Source: Platerodrilus igneus (lineage: Eukaryota > Arthropoda > Insecta > Coleoptera > Lycidae). From it: a stretch of 64,000 bases of DNA. Location of the stretch: NCBI GenBank assembly GCA_036346225.1, contig JARFIW010001453.1, forward strand, positions 682,001-746,000, given 5' to 3'. Under the pieces are notes generated by a model that made no database searches, was not told the origin of the DNA, and saw only the letters and a list, made by a program, of their open reading frames with translations. A program made the position numbers and the translations under genes. Of the stretch, positions 20,335-29,978 are shown one piece after another; position 1 is the stretch's first letter; every line of letters begins with the position of its first letter.

Positions 20335-22650
20335 CGTATTTTTTTTCTTGTTACGCTTCGTTCTTTAATATAAAATAAATCAGCAATAATATAAAATATA
20401 TAATTTATAAATTTCCGTTCAGTAAAAAATTAATACATAAAATTAATAATAGCATATAGACTCCTTTACCTTTATGGTCTAAGATTCGTTACTAAGCTTC
20501 GTCGAGTTGTCAATTTGTTCACTTCTTTATCAGCGTTCGAACGGATAAGCTGCTCGGCAGGATAGTGAAGTCAAGATGGTCGTGTCTAAACACGTGGCCT
20601 GTAACACAGTCCGAAAAAAAAGATGGATAATTGATTGATTCTTCGTGTCTGGAGGTTGAACCTAGCAGCTGTAGCGTGAGGATGTTTTTGTATAAGTTCT
20701 ACCTAGAGCGGTTCAGTTGATCCCTGCAGGCCTAAGGAGATGGAAGCTCCCTTTTCATCATTAATACAGTTGGTATAAAATTATTTAAATAAATTTTTTA
20801 ACATTTTCCTTATAGTGCAATATTGGATATGATAAAATTTTATACAATATGGTATATGGTAATTTCATGTTATGCAGTTTCATATAATTCAACATCATAA
20901 ATAAATAATATCGAATAAGCAAATCTTGGATCTAGAAAATTTGTTGGAGTACTAAATTTAATATCATGTAAAATTAAGCAAAAGTTAGTTTTGTTAAATA
21001 ATGGTTGTATTCAGAAGAGCTTTGGTAATTCCAGTAATAATTTTGTAAGTATTCACATGGTTTCTGTTTGTGCGTCGCAGATAATCGATGGTTATGAAAA
21101 TTTCCGACAGCTGAGGTCAAAGTCCTATTTCTTTCGATCAGAGCAGTATTACTACACGTGAGTGTTCTTTAGAATTTAATCACTTTGAATATTAATTAAG
21201 TTGCAATAAGAAAATAGTACATTGAAATTTTGTAACGTAAAAAGCGTTTAAGGAAAGAAAGAATTAAATAACAAGTCTATTGTTTGTCAGAATGTTTGCA
21301 CATGCACACAAAGCTTACATTTAAAAAGTTGTGAATGACATTTTATGTCAGATATAAAAAAAAACATAGATTCAGTTGTCTTATTTAGACCTCACATGTC
21401 ATCTTACTTTAATTTAAAATATGTTCAAATATTTTGAGGTCATAAACTTTGATTTTTAGTGTACATGTGGAATTCGCGTAATAACTGTTAAGTAAAAGTA
21501 ACTTTAGGTAGATCGATGCTAGTTTATCAGCACTTAGGTAATTAAATTTCATTGTGAAGGTCGAAGAAGTACTTCTATGGCTTGAAGAAAATATGTAATA
21601 TGAATAATTAAGAAAACTCAAATCCTTACATTTAAATTTTTTAGAAAGATCCATTCAGAGATATTTATATTATTGAATACAATTCTTTATTAGTATATTT
21701 CTGTTCCATAAAAATTATTAATTGAAAATATTATAGAAATACGAATTGAAAATATTATAGTAACATGAATCCAGAAATTTATTCAAATAGAATCTATTTT
21801 GTTTTTGCATGACTTTTTATTATTTAAAATTCAAGTAAAAATTACAAGTCATCCCTGATCAGAAATTGTGTGTAATGAAAACAAGTACCCTGGGTGTATA
21901 TTTTAGAAACTTAAATTCTATTATTTTATTTTTGGCAAATATTTTTGAGGACACAAATGGTGTCCATGTTGTACCTTTGTTTGTTCACAGGTCAAGCCGA
22001 GACATCCGTATGACATCTGGTGTTTATGGCTTTGGTAAGTGTGTTTAAAAGAGTGAAATTCAGGTTTTATGGCTATGTTAGTGGTGTTGACATAAGGTTT
22101 CCGCATTCCCCTAATACAAGCACAGTTAAATTTTGGTGGTTATTGTATTGAAAAATACGGTGGCGCTCATTAAATATATTTTTGGTCTTTTGACAACCCA
22201 TGACCCAAGCTCATGATCTACCCAGAGCTAACATTCGACTAGCCGTTTATGTCTTAAGAGTTTTTCTTTTTCTCAAGCCATTTTCCATCCAACTTTACCT
22301 TGGGCTTGCATTAATAATAAAAAATTCTCGACCTTGTGATATCAGGTTAGGGTTTAGGAAATTTAAAAGTGTAAGTTATTAGCTGATAGTCACGAGAATA
22401 AATAAATTTAATAAAAACGCAGTTAAGAAAAAAAATTTTTATTACAATGCTAGAAGTAATTTTCCAGGGAACCAACGGCCAGGTCCTTGTTTGTTGCTAT
22501 CAACCGGTTGCCTACCAAGAACTAGAAAAGAGTGTTGACTGTTATTTCCAACGACGCGGTTGATGCACCAGAGGGGATAGCTGCCGATACCGTCATCAGT
22601 CATCGAATTGGCGTCAAAATGTATTTACAGTTACGAGACGTAACGGTTTT
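20335..22650 (+). other. Gypsy-1 long 3' non-coding region
   Basis: 2.3 kb of AT-rich sequence between the macro remnant and the purine tract. No env-like frame, no recognisable domain and no other repeat family of the window was found in it. The last 200 bases are less AT-rich and probably original to the element; the middle could contain an unrecognised insertion. Confidence 0.5.
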
Positions 22651-22663
22651 AAAGAGAGAGCAG
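22651..22663 (+). promoter_or_regulatory. Gypsy-1 polypurine tract
   Basis: AAAGAGAGAGCAG lies immediately before the 3' LTR. A purine run in this place primes plus-strand DNA synthesis in LTR retrotransposons. Confidence 0.75.
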
Positions 22664-23196
22664 TGTTACGAGCTACTATTAGGCAACCCGTCAAACACAC
22701 AAGCGCCGTAAGCACTATATATTCTCCAGGAACCGAGGATGTTCGAGCACATTCCAGAAAATGAATCATCTATTTTAATTCAGGGTATATATAAGACCGC
22801 TGGTAAATGTAAGAGTTTAGTCTATATTAGAATGTCGATTATAAATTATATCGTGTAAAGTTAAATAGTTAAGCTTTTGGAAGTCCAAGAGTAAACATTA
22901 ATTTGTATTATGTGAAAGTGTATATTGTACCGACAGCTGTACATAAATAGACGAAAGTGTAATAAATAAATTATAGTAGTATTAGTGTTGTTAATAGACC
23001 TATGGTTAAGAATTTAGTTAAGAAGATATTAGTGCTTGTGAATTCATTAGTGTGATAGTGCTTCATTGTTAATTGGACTGAAAACATCTATAAATAAGGC
23101 ATATACTGTTGATTAGACTTGTGAACAGTGAGTAATAAAGACTTTTATTACTACTTGTTTTAAATTATTGAAACGCGGTAGTAGTAGCCCGCTACA
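22664..23196 (+). repeat. Gypsy-1 3' LTR
   Basis: 533 bp from TGTTACGAGC to CCCGCTACA, collinear with the 5' LTR with scattered differences. It carries the same TATA and AATAAA motifs. After it comes ATATTAATAG and a short (TAA)n-like run. Confidence 0.92.
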
Positions 23197-23345
23197 ATAT
23201 TAATAGTATTTAATAATAATAATAATAAAATAAGTCTTACATTTGCCAAGATTTTGGTGTAATGTATTTTAAAGCAGTTTTTCTACTCCCGTGTATAAAG
23301 TTCCACTTCACACATCAATATTTATACGTGAAGTGCTATTTCACG

Positions 23346-23635
23346 CACCGGTGTGTTTTTGGGAGAACCGCTGGTGATAGGAGATTCATACTGCAGAACT
23401 ATATTGTTTAGGCTTAGAACAGCTCGGAACAAAAATTTGTCCATTGGAGCAGGAAGGAAAACATATGTTTACTCTTGGCCCGGCAGTCTTGTTTGTCAAA
23501 AAATGTTTTTCCGTTTTTTTGAAGAATCGTGTAGATACGGAATTGTCCTTTTGGAACAATGTTTGGAACAACAAGAACAATGTTAAGCGATAGCCAAAAC
23601 CGCGATTTTTGATAAATGGGGTGCCAGTAACAAAA
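23346..23635 (-). repeat. dispersed repeat, copy C (partial)
   Basis: Minus-strand partial copy of the repeat at 9585-10446: TTGTTCCAAACATTGTTCC, CAAAAGGACAATTCCG, TTCTTCAAAAAAACGG, then GCTCCAATGGACAAA and CACCAGCGGTTCTCCC. A segment TTTGACAAACAAGACTGCC is shared with copy B (46246-46268) but not copy A. It ends about 40 bases before the Polinton target duplication. Confidence 0.75.
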
Positions 23636-23672
23636 TGCAGGTCGAGAGCTGGTATGGCAATAACCAGCATCA

Positions 23673-23678
23673 GGTAAA
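23673..23678. repeat. Polinton target-site duplication, left
   Basis: GGTAAA directly precedes the left terminus and is repeated right after the right terminus (43192-43197). Six base pairs is the duplication length known for Polintons. Confidence 0.9.
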
Positions 23679-24416
23679 AGTAGTGGGGTAAGGCTGGTCC
23701 TAATTCAAAACGTGCTTACACGTATTTTACATATGTAAAATACACGTGCACCGTCTTGAATTAGGACCGGCCTTATATACTTTCAATGTAAAATAGTTGT
23801 AAAAACATGAATTAAGACCGGCCTTGTATACTTTCAATGTAAAATACTTGTGCGCACGTTTTGAAGTCAGACCGGCTTTATATTACTTTCAATGGAACAT
23901 ACTTCAAAATACAAATATGTTGAAAAATATAAGTGCAGAAAAAAATGTGTAGCTGTTTTGAATTAGGTTTTCTAGCGAGAAGTTACACGTGCACCGTTTT
24001 TAATTTAGACCGGCCTTATATACTTTCAATGTAAAATACTTGTGGGCACGTTTTGAAGTCAGACTGGCTTTATATTACTTTCAATGGAACATACTTCAAA
24101 CCACACACACGTATGTTGAAAAATGTAAGTGCAGAAAAAATGTGTGTAGCTGTTTTGAATTCGGTTTTCTAGCGAGAAGTTATAAAGTATGCCAGATGCA
24201 AAATATCGCATTCAAGTCAATTGTGTTTAATTAAAGTGGATTCTGATTTATGTTTTTTATTTATGTTTAGAGACTGCAAATACACATGGGCCGGTTTCAA
24301 TTCAAAATGTGTGTTCACTCTTGTGATAGGTTGAAAAGTGGGTTGGCAAAGTACGCAGATGGTGGTAATCTGCTATATAAGAAGATTGCACCTAATATCA
24401 ATTTAATTAGTCGAAG
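23679..24416. repeat. Polinton left terminal inverted repeat
   Basis: 738 bp, from AGTAGTGGGG to ATTTAATTAGTCGAAG, matching the right TIR (42639-43191) in reverse. It is longer than the right one because a unit of about 190 bp (starting at 23816 and again at 24008, each with GACCGGCC, TTTCAATGGAACATACTTC and TCTAGCGAGAAGTTA) is duplicated in tandem. A 73-nt imperfect palindrome centred on CATATG occupies 23696-23768. The inner part holds a TATA box (24374-24381). Confidence 0.93.
24374..24381 (+). promoter_or_regulatory. TATA box in the left TIR
   Basis: TATATAAG about 75 bases before the first inward-facing frame (24453). The same octamer is present at the matching place in the right TIR, also facing inward. 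Confidence 0.5.
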
Positions 24417-24452
24417 TTTACTGCATATATTTACATACCTACATATACAAAC

Positions 24453-24953
24453 TTGTATATAATTGATATTCAGGGATTTAAATACAAGAAAAACGAGTTT
24501 GTGTGCAAAGAAATTGCGGTTTTGGACTTGTTGTTAGGTGATGTTTGGCATCAAATTTTTAAACTGCCAATGCAGTCTAGTTGTTTGAGTCAAGATCATA
24601 TAAAACATAACGACTGGGTGACAAGGAATATTTATGGTCTTTCTTGGGATGAATCTTCAACGGCTGGAATGGTGTCATCATATATAGCGCTTTATTTGAA
24701 GCAAATTATCCGACCCGGTGAAGAAGTATTTGTGAAGGGTCTAGAAAAGAAGAAATTGATTGAAACCTATCTAATGCAAAACGTTGTAACAGATATGCTT
24801 GCACTAGGTTGTCCTAAGCTATCGGAGTTAAAAATCAACAATTGTTTAACATATAACATCCATTGTTGTAGACACAGCAATAATAATCTGCAATGCGCAA
24901 AACAAAATACCTTTTTATTAAAAGAATGGTTTGATAATAATAAAAAACAATAG
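24453..24953 (+). CDS. conserved Polinton terminal protein of unknown function
   Basis: A 166-codon open frame reading YIIDIQGFKYKKNEFVCKEI near the start, then HNDWVTRNIYGLSWDES, IRPGEEVFVKGLEKKKLIET and LALGCPKLSELKINN, with a Cys/His-rich end. I recognise it as a type of protein often found at one end of arthropod Polintons. The function is unknown to me; the I-D-x-Q-G-F...K-E start is faintly like the first motif of RNase-H-fold exonucleases, but this is weak. The first codon is TTG and no in-frame ATG lies upstream, so the start codon may be lost. Apart from that, the frame is undamaged, unlike most genes of this element. Confidence 0.6.
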   Translation: MYIIDIQGFKYKKNEFVCKEIAVLDLLLGDVWHQIFKLPMQSSCLSQDHIKHNDWVTRNIYGLSWDESSTAGMVSSYIALYLKQIIRPGEEVFVKGLEKKKLIETYLMQNVVTDMLALGCPKLSELKINNCLTYNIHCCRHSNNNLQCAKQNTFLLKEWFDNNKKQ

Positions 24954-25032
24954 AAAGATTGTGTCTGAATTATTTATTTTAATATAATTTTACAATGTTA
25001 GCCTTATTAACTATTATTATTATAACAACTTC

Positions 25033-25972
25033 TAGCAAACATTATTTTTATCGATTCAGCTATTGTGTACGTTAGAGAAGCCTAACCATTTTACAAAGAC
25101 TTTATTTCCACTCTTTCTTAGGACTTTTTCTACAAGGTAAATTCCTGGATGTTTAACCTTTTGCAACTCCATTTCATAAAATGCACCTTTGATTTTTTTC
25201 TCGTCTTGATTTCTAATATATATGTTGTCGGATTGGTTACGTTTACCTTTTTAATCTTAAAAATTTCATTTGACCAGTTTGGTGTGTAACTTTTCGTAAA
25301 TGCTTCCATGTGTTTACTAATCCTCACACTGTCTTTAATTGAATATTTTGGTATTTTGGTTGCAAGTTTGATGTGGGTAAATGATGATTTATGAATAGTT
25401 TTTTCATTTGATTTATCAACTTTTACAGGTTTGGCTCCGATAGTATTGTGAACTGTATTGTTGTATTGTTTTACAATTAGGCTTAAATTTATTATCCAAT
25501 TGTAAGAACCATTCAGGTTAAACAAGCGCCACATTTTTCCCTTTAAAGTTCTAATTACACGTTCAACAATGCATGCTTTCTTTGTAGAAAAAACATTATA
25601 ATGGTTTATGCCATATGTCTGCATTAAGGATTGAAAGTGTTTGTTATAATATTTTTTACTAAAATCAGACTGCAAATTTCTTGGTGGATTTTTAAATTTA
25701 TTTAAAATTGTTTTCATTGCAGTAGTAATATCAATACCAGTCTTACTTTTAAGTGGTACAGCCCATACGTATTTGGAGAAACAATCAATAACTACTAAAA
25801 TGTATTTAAATCCTTTGTTTGTTTGCAAATATGGTAGCATTTGAATCAAATCGGTCTGATGAAGGTCATTTAAACCTTTTACTATCACTTTGCGTCTTTT
25901 GAAATTTATTCTTGCTGGTTCATGAAGTTCATTTACTATATCCTCTTTCACTTTTGATTGAGCAACTATCAT
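25033..25972 (-). pseudogene. Polinton retrovirus-like integrase with chromodomain
   Basis: The 280-residue frame (25972-25130) carries the DDE core: LHQTDLIQMLPYLQT (first Asp), FKYILVVIDCFSKYVWAVPL, NLQSDFSKKYYNKHFQ (second Asp) and CIVERVIRTLKGKMWRLF (Glu). An SH3-like segment follows (SYTPNWSNEIFKIKKV). The C-terminal chromodomain (GIYLVEKVLRKSGNKVFVKW) is in another frame: the shift falls in an A7 run near 25197, and a stop lies in the chromodomain near 25049. The N-terminal zinc-binding part looks short. In an intact element it inserts the DNA and makes the 6-bp duplication. Transcription is away from the ATPase block. Confidence 0.9.
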
Positions 25973-26020
25973 AATACTTTTTTCTAATCAGGATTTATTA
26001 AATACAATTAATAAATACTT

Positions 26021-26473
26021 CTACGTTTGAATGTCGAGGGCTCCACTTGCTTTGAAAGGAACTTTTAATATAAAATTAAAAAACATTGTGGTATTGTTTA
26101 TAATAGCACCGCTGTCAGGAAAGCTGATTATATCCATACGTTTAAGCAAAAATCCTTGTAACTGTGCAATTACATAACTTTTTTCGTTTATAAGAATTTC
26201 AATGTCTTGCGGGTATCCTTTAATATTCTCAATGACTGCTTTCTCATAAGGAAATTCATAATTATGTTTAATGTTGAAAGTAAGCAATGTCTTGTCACCG
26301 TCGAGGAATGTACTAGAGTAAAACGTTGCTACTAGCGTGTAATGTAGCATATGTAACTTGTACTCAATCAAGGTTTCAAAACCTTCATTTTTGTTTTCAT
26401 ATTCCTGTTCACTTATATCTATTTTACGGTTATGTAAGTGCCTTCCAAATTTATCAATTGTAATATCATCTAA
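26021..26473 (-). pseudogene. conserved Polinton protein of unknown function, start lost
   Basis: An open frame of 151 codons beginning DDITIDKFGRHLHNRK, then SEQEYENKNEGFETLIEY, YTLVATFYSSTFLDG and KGYPQDIEILINEKSYVI. The N-terminal ITIDKFGRH block is one I associate with Polintons of arthropods. There is no ATG before Met at codon 37, only TGA TTA GAT at the expected start, so the initiator seems mutated. It overlaps the stop of the upstream DUF8207-type gene by a few bases, as in a compact viral gene cluster. Function unknown; a virion component is possible. Confidence 0.6.
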
Positions 26474-27498
26474 TCACTTTCGCCTCACGCAATTCTTCAA
26501 TGATTGAATTTATTTCGTTGCCGTGACCTGTGTGTCCAGCAGTCTGAGATAAAACTAAAAGCCGTAATCTATCAACAAGTTCATTGGGATCATTCCAATA
26601 TAAATAATCTATGGCGTTATTTGATACTTCCATTCTCATACCGTCTCCAAGACGCTTTCTATAGGGTAATGTTCTAGGTCTACGGGGTGTTTGGGGAAGT
26701 ATGTTTAATGTAGATATTATATTTTTGTATTTATATGAATTATTACCTTGAATTTGTTCTGTTTCAGAATAATATCTTCTATTAGCATTTGTTCTTTTCA
26801 CAATATCAAGGTACGACTTTAGATCTTGCGATCTGTACCCCACAGGATATTTTTTTAAACAGTAGTTCGTATAATCCAGGAGTACCTTTATATTTCAAAT
26901 CATTTATTAGAACATTTTCATCATCCAACGCGAAATTCGAATTGCCTATCATAAGACCATTTGAATCAGGGTTAAACCTAATACCATATTTATGATCAAA
27001 TTCGTTCTTAACATCTTTAAACATATTGTAAATATATTCTCGAGGTAGCGGATGTAGCTGTTCGAGATAATGTGTCATACCAGGTGAATCGGCAAAGCTT
27101 TGTATATATTCCTGGGCTTCTTGAGCATTTCGATTAACTTCTGCTTCGTATTCATTCTCAACATCATCATCATCATCTTCCTCTATGGCATCATTTTTTA
27201 TATTCGGTATATGCTGAGCAATAACCGGCGAATCAATATAGTCAACGTTCCTTTCTAGCAATTTAGGTTTAATTTTTTTTACACTGCTATGAGGCTGTTC
27301 TTCTTCTTCTTTAAATTTTTCTTTCTTTACCACACTTTCCCCATCCAGTTTATTAGCAATAGTTTCTAATCGTTATGTTATGGGTAAGATTGATTCCACT
27401 TGGACGACTTCATTATCTTTTAAGTGACACAATTTGTTTTTTACAATGTTTCTTTTCTTAATTAAAATTCTTTTAAGTTTTATCGCCTCCTTGTTCAT
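26466..27498 (-). pseudogene. DUF8207-type Polinton protein, frameshifted
   Basis: The frame starts at ATG 27498 (MNKEAIKLKRILIKKRN, a basic helical N-terminus) and meets an in-frame stop at 27373-27375. It continues through an acidic stretch (EEDDDDDVENEYEAEV) to LDDENVLINDLKYKGTPGLY. The shift lies in an A7 run near 26855; the other frame (26843-26466) holds GYRSQDLKSYLDIV, YRKRLGDGMRME and NDPNELVDRLRLLVLSQTAG, ending IIEELREAKVIR. The KGTPGLYELLF and NDPNELVDRLRLL blocks identify a family widespread in arthropod Polintons. Its role is not known to me. It lies in the minus-strand cluster between ATPase and integrase. Confidence 0.75.
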
Positions 27499-27564
27499 TG
27501 CGTAAAAGGTTTATTGTAATAAAAAAAATTTTTCGATACTAACGATACTTGTGCCTCTCAAGGT

Positions 27565-28246
27565 TTAAATATGTATAAAGTGATCAAAACCTATTCGGTA
27601 CCTTCCTTGACCTGGATCACTATCTTTGTCTACAACTAAGAAACCGTATTTGTCTTGCCAACAAGCACCACATATTTCACGGAATTTATCATACTTCATG
27701 TCAGTATTAATGTGATCGTCATATATGTGTTTTAAGTTTAAATCATCTTGTTTAAATAAAACTAAAAGATTAGCATTATCACGTAGTAAGTGCTTAGGTA
27801 TACGAGTATAACTTTGACAAAGGTAAAAACTGTCTACTTGCTTATGACGCCCCATACTAAAGTATTCCCTAATTATACCTTGTTTATCGCAAGCTACATC
27901 ATCAAAAACAAATATAGAATTATTTCGAACATCAGATGGTGATATAATATTATCAGAACTGGAAAATGTGTAATATTTGATCCCTTTTATTGGTCGCAGT
28001 AGACTTTCAAGGTATTGATACTTTGGTTGATAAAATGATTTAGAATAAACATACATTTTCAAATTTTAAACCATTAGGATGTTCTATCAACCCAATCATA
28101 ACGTTGGTTTTACCGCAATTTGATGGACCAACAACTAGACATCGAATATCGAATAGATGAAGGCAGAAGAACGCTATGTTTTTTTTAGCTAAGGATTGCA
28201 CGTCAATGTCATTATTGTTTATGGTTAAAGATGTTGATTGTTTCAC
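27565..28246 (-). pseudogene. Polinton FtsK/HerA-type genome-packaging ATPase, frameshifted
   Basis: ATG 28246 opens MKQSTSLTINNNDIDVQSLA; the Walker A motif is CLVVGPSNCGKTNVMIGLI. After a frameshift near 28050-28062 the second frame runs YVYSKSFYQPKYQYLESLL, the Walker B SIFVFDDVACDKQG, and SMGRHKQVDSFYLCQSYTRI, which carries the sensor-like Gln. Downstream are KYDKFREICGACWQ and FLVVDKDSD. These are the marks of the A32-like packaging ATPases of Polintons and adenovirus-like relatives, which drive DNA into capsids. Length (about 226 residues) is normal. It is divergent to the PLA2 gene, sharing a 140-base promoter region. Confidence 0.88.
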
Positions 28247-28385
28247 AACACGTATGTTTGCAAGTACTAAATTCGATTGTAAAAAAAGTGGAATTATATA
28301 TAAGAAACGGCGAGTATATAAAGAATCATTAATTTACAATATTTTATTTACTTACTGCACAGCTTGAGAGGGCAGTTGTCGGCTA
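28247..28385. promoter_or_regulatory. divergent promoter region, ATPase / PLA2
   Basis: A 139-base gap between diverging genes with TATA-like stretches on the plus strand (TTATATATAAGAAACG at about 28294 and GAGTATATAAAG at about 28312), placed to serve the PLA2 gene at 28386. The minus-strand signal for the ATPase is less clear. Confidence 0.4.
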
Positions 28386-29221
28386 ATGATTACCTATAAT
28401 AATTCTAAAACTACTGGGAACGGACTGTTAAATACTGTAATTAACAATTTACCATTTGAAGCGCATATTCCGGGTTACAAATTTTGCGGTCCGGGTACAA
28501 AACTAATCAAACGGTTAGCTCGGGGAGACAAGGGAATAAACAAGTTAGACGAGGCTTGTAAGGAGCACGATATTGCATACTCCAAAGAAAAAGATCTATC
28601 TAACCGCCATCAAGCAGATTCGAAGTTAGCTCAGTTAGCTACAGAAAGACTAAATTCTGGTGACTCGTCTTTAGGTGAAAAAGTAGCAGCATTTGGAGTA
28701 GCTACCGCAATGAAAGCTAAAGTAAAACTTGGTATGGGTGCCTGTGCATCACTGAGAACAAAAATATCAATAAAATAAAAAAACTGATAAAGAAACGTAA
28801 AATAAGAAGTACGCTAGGTATTAAAAGTATTATCGAACAAGCACGTACAGCTTTAAAAAAGGCTAAAGGATCTAATATTATGGATGCAATCAACATAGCA
28901 ATTAAGGCCGCCAATACAGCAAAACAAAAGAAGCATACTAAATCAGCTCGTATTATATCAATTCCTAAAACAGGAGGTTTTCTACCACTAATACCAATTT
29001 TTGCAGGCCTAAGCGCCCTTGGTACTCTTACTGGAGGTGCAGCTGCTGTTGCAAAAGCAGTTTCAGATACTAAAATAGCTAAGGAACAACTAGCGGAAAA
29101 ACAACGTCATAACAAGGCAATGGAGGACATTGCAGTCGGAAACGGCATGTACATCAACCATTATAAAAAAGGTTTTGGTCTTTTTTTAGCCCCTGCAAAA
29201 CCTCAAAGGACCGCAACTTGA
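28386..29221 (+). pseudogene. Polinton PLA2-domain / pX-like minor virion protein, frameshifted
   Basis: ATG 28386 opens MITYNNSKTTGNGLLNTVIN. A parvovirus-type phospholipase A2 domain follows: the calcium loop YKFCGPGTKLIKRLARGD and the catalytic LDEACKEHDIAYS with its His-Asp pair. No signal peptide is present, unlike secreted PLA2. Past a shift near 28745 the other frame is Lys/Arg-rich (KIKKLIKKRKI), then AINIAIKAANTAKQKK and GGFLPLIPIFAGLSALGTL, a hydrophobic pX-like segment, and KAMEDIAVGNGMYINHYKKG. In parvoviruses the capsid-borne PLA2 helps escape from endosomes; a like role is inferred here. It leads the plus-strand late-type block with protease, penton and capsid genes. Confidence 0.85.
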
Positions 29222-29583
29222 TTTTACCTAATCAAGCACTAAACAATGTAGCGTTAATAGAGTTTGTTAAGCAATTATAAGTACCATATTTCCGTGGAGT
29301 GTTCATGAGAAACAATCTTCCCAAGAAAGTTAATTTAAAAGAATGTGAAATAATTAATTTAGATGGAATAGAAGGTTTAAGTACGCATTGGACCTCTTAT
29401 AAAAAGTACGGTAGTAGCGCTATTTACTATGACTGCTACGGAAACCTGCGACCGCCAACAGAGTTGATAAGTTATTTGAATAGCGGGGGTAAATGTAAAA
29501 TTCTTTATAACATTAACCAAGAACAATCGTACTGTACTGTGTTTTGCGGACATTTATGCTTACAATTTCTAAGTAGTACATAG
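29218..29583 (+). pseudogene. Polinton adenain-like cysteine protease
   Basis: The frame begins LPNQALNNVALIEFVKQL, hits a stop at 29278-29280 and continues RGVFMRNNLPKKVNLKECEI. The catalytic His is in GLSTHWTSYKKYG, the acidic residue in IYYDCYGNLRPP, and the nucleophile Cys in FCGHLCLQFL. This is the adenovirus-type maturation protease (C5/Ulp1-like) used by Polintons to process capsid proteins. The domain after the stop is open to the end. It follows the PLA2/pX-like gene without a gap but in a different frame. Confidence 0.85.
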
Positions 29584-29667
29584 AACTGCGTATGAAGTTG
29601 TCATGTCGTACACTTTTACTCTAACGGGAAACACTTCAGTTTTAACAAGCAACTTTAATCTGCCTAT

Positions 29668-29678
29668 AAACTTGGATA
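29668..29678. repeat. target-site duplication of the RTE-1 insertion, left
   Basis: AAACTTGGATA, repeated exactly at 33999-34009. Confidence 0.92.
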
Positions 29679-29978
29679 CCATTTCGAATGGACTTGCACC
29701 TTGCCGAAGTTCTAAATTACTGGAACAGGTGAAATGGCTTGCGTGTTCTAATGAGCTAAAAAGCCAAACTACAGGTCCAACCAAAGTAGTAGGGTCGTTA
29801 GTAAGGAACCAGACTAAGACAGGTCCCCGAAAGAGGGCAGCGGCTCTTTCGGTACTTAGATTGGCAGAGACCATAGGGGTCGGTATGGGAGTCTAAGACA
29901 CACTACCGCGATATGGAAGGCAACGGGAAACCACCACAGTATCTCCCAAGTACACAACGTACTTAAATTGTAATAAAC

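Larger units (their letters stand above)
14391..23196 (+). mobile_element. Gypsy-1: Ty3/Gypsy LTR retrotransposon with a macro-domain remnant
   Basis: An element of 8.8 kb bounded by two LTRs that begin TGTTACGAGC and end CCCGCTACA. Order inside: primer-binding-like site, gag with coiled coil, CCHC zinc knuckle, protease, RT, RNase H, integrase and then, overlapping the end of pol in another frame, a macro-domain remnant (19972-20334). A long non-coding stretch and a purine tract precede the 3' LTR. It is inactive: gag and pol carry many stops and shifts, the protease aspartate is lost and a SINE splits gag. The LTRs differ at a small percentage of positions, so it is not very recent. The flanks (ATAA left, ATAT right) show no clear target duplication. 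Confidence 0.92.

Noticed and set aside
28386..28778. Secreted or venom-type phospholipase A2 gene
   Set aside because: No signal peptide, short parvovirus-type layout and a place among capsid genes; it is a Polinton virion gene.
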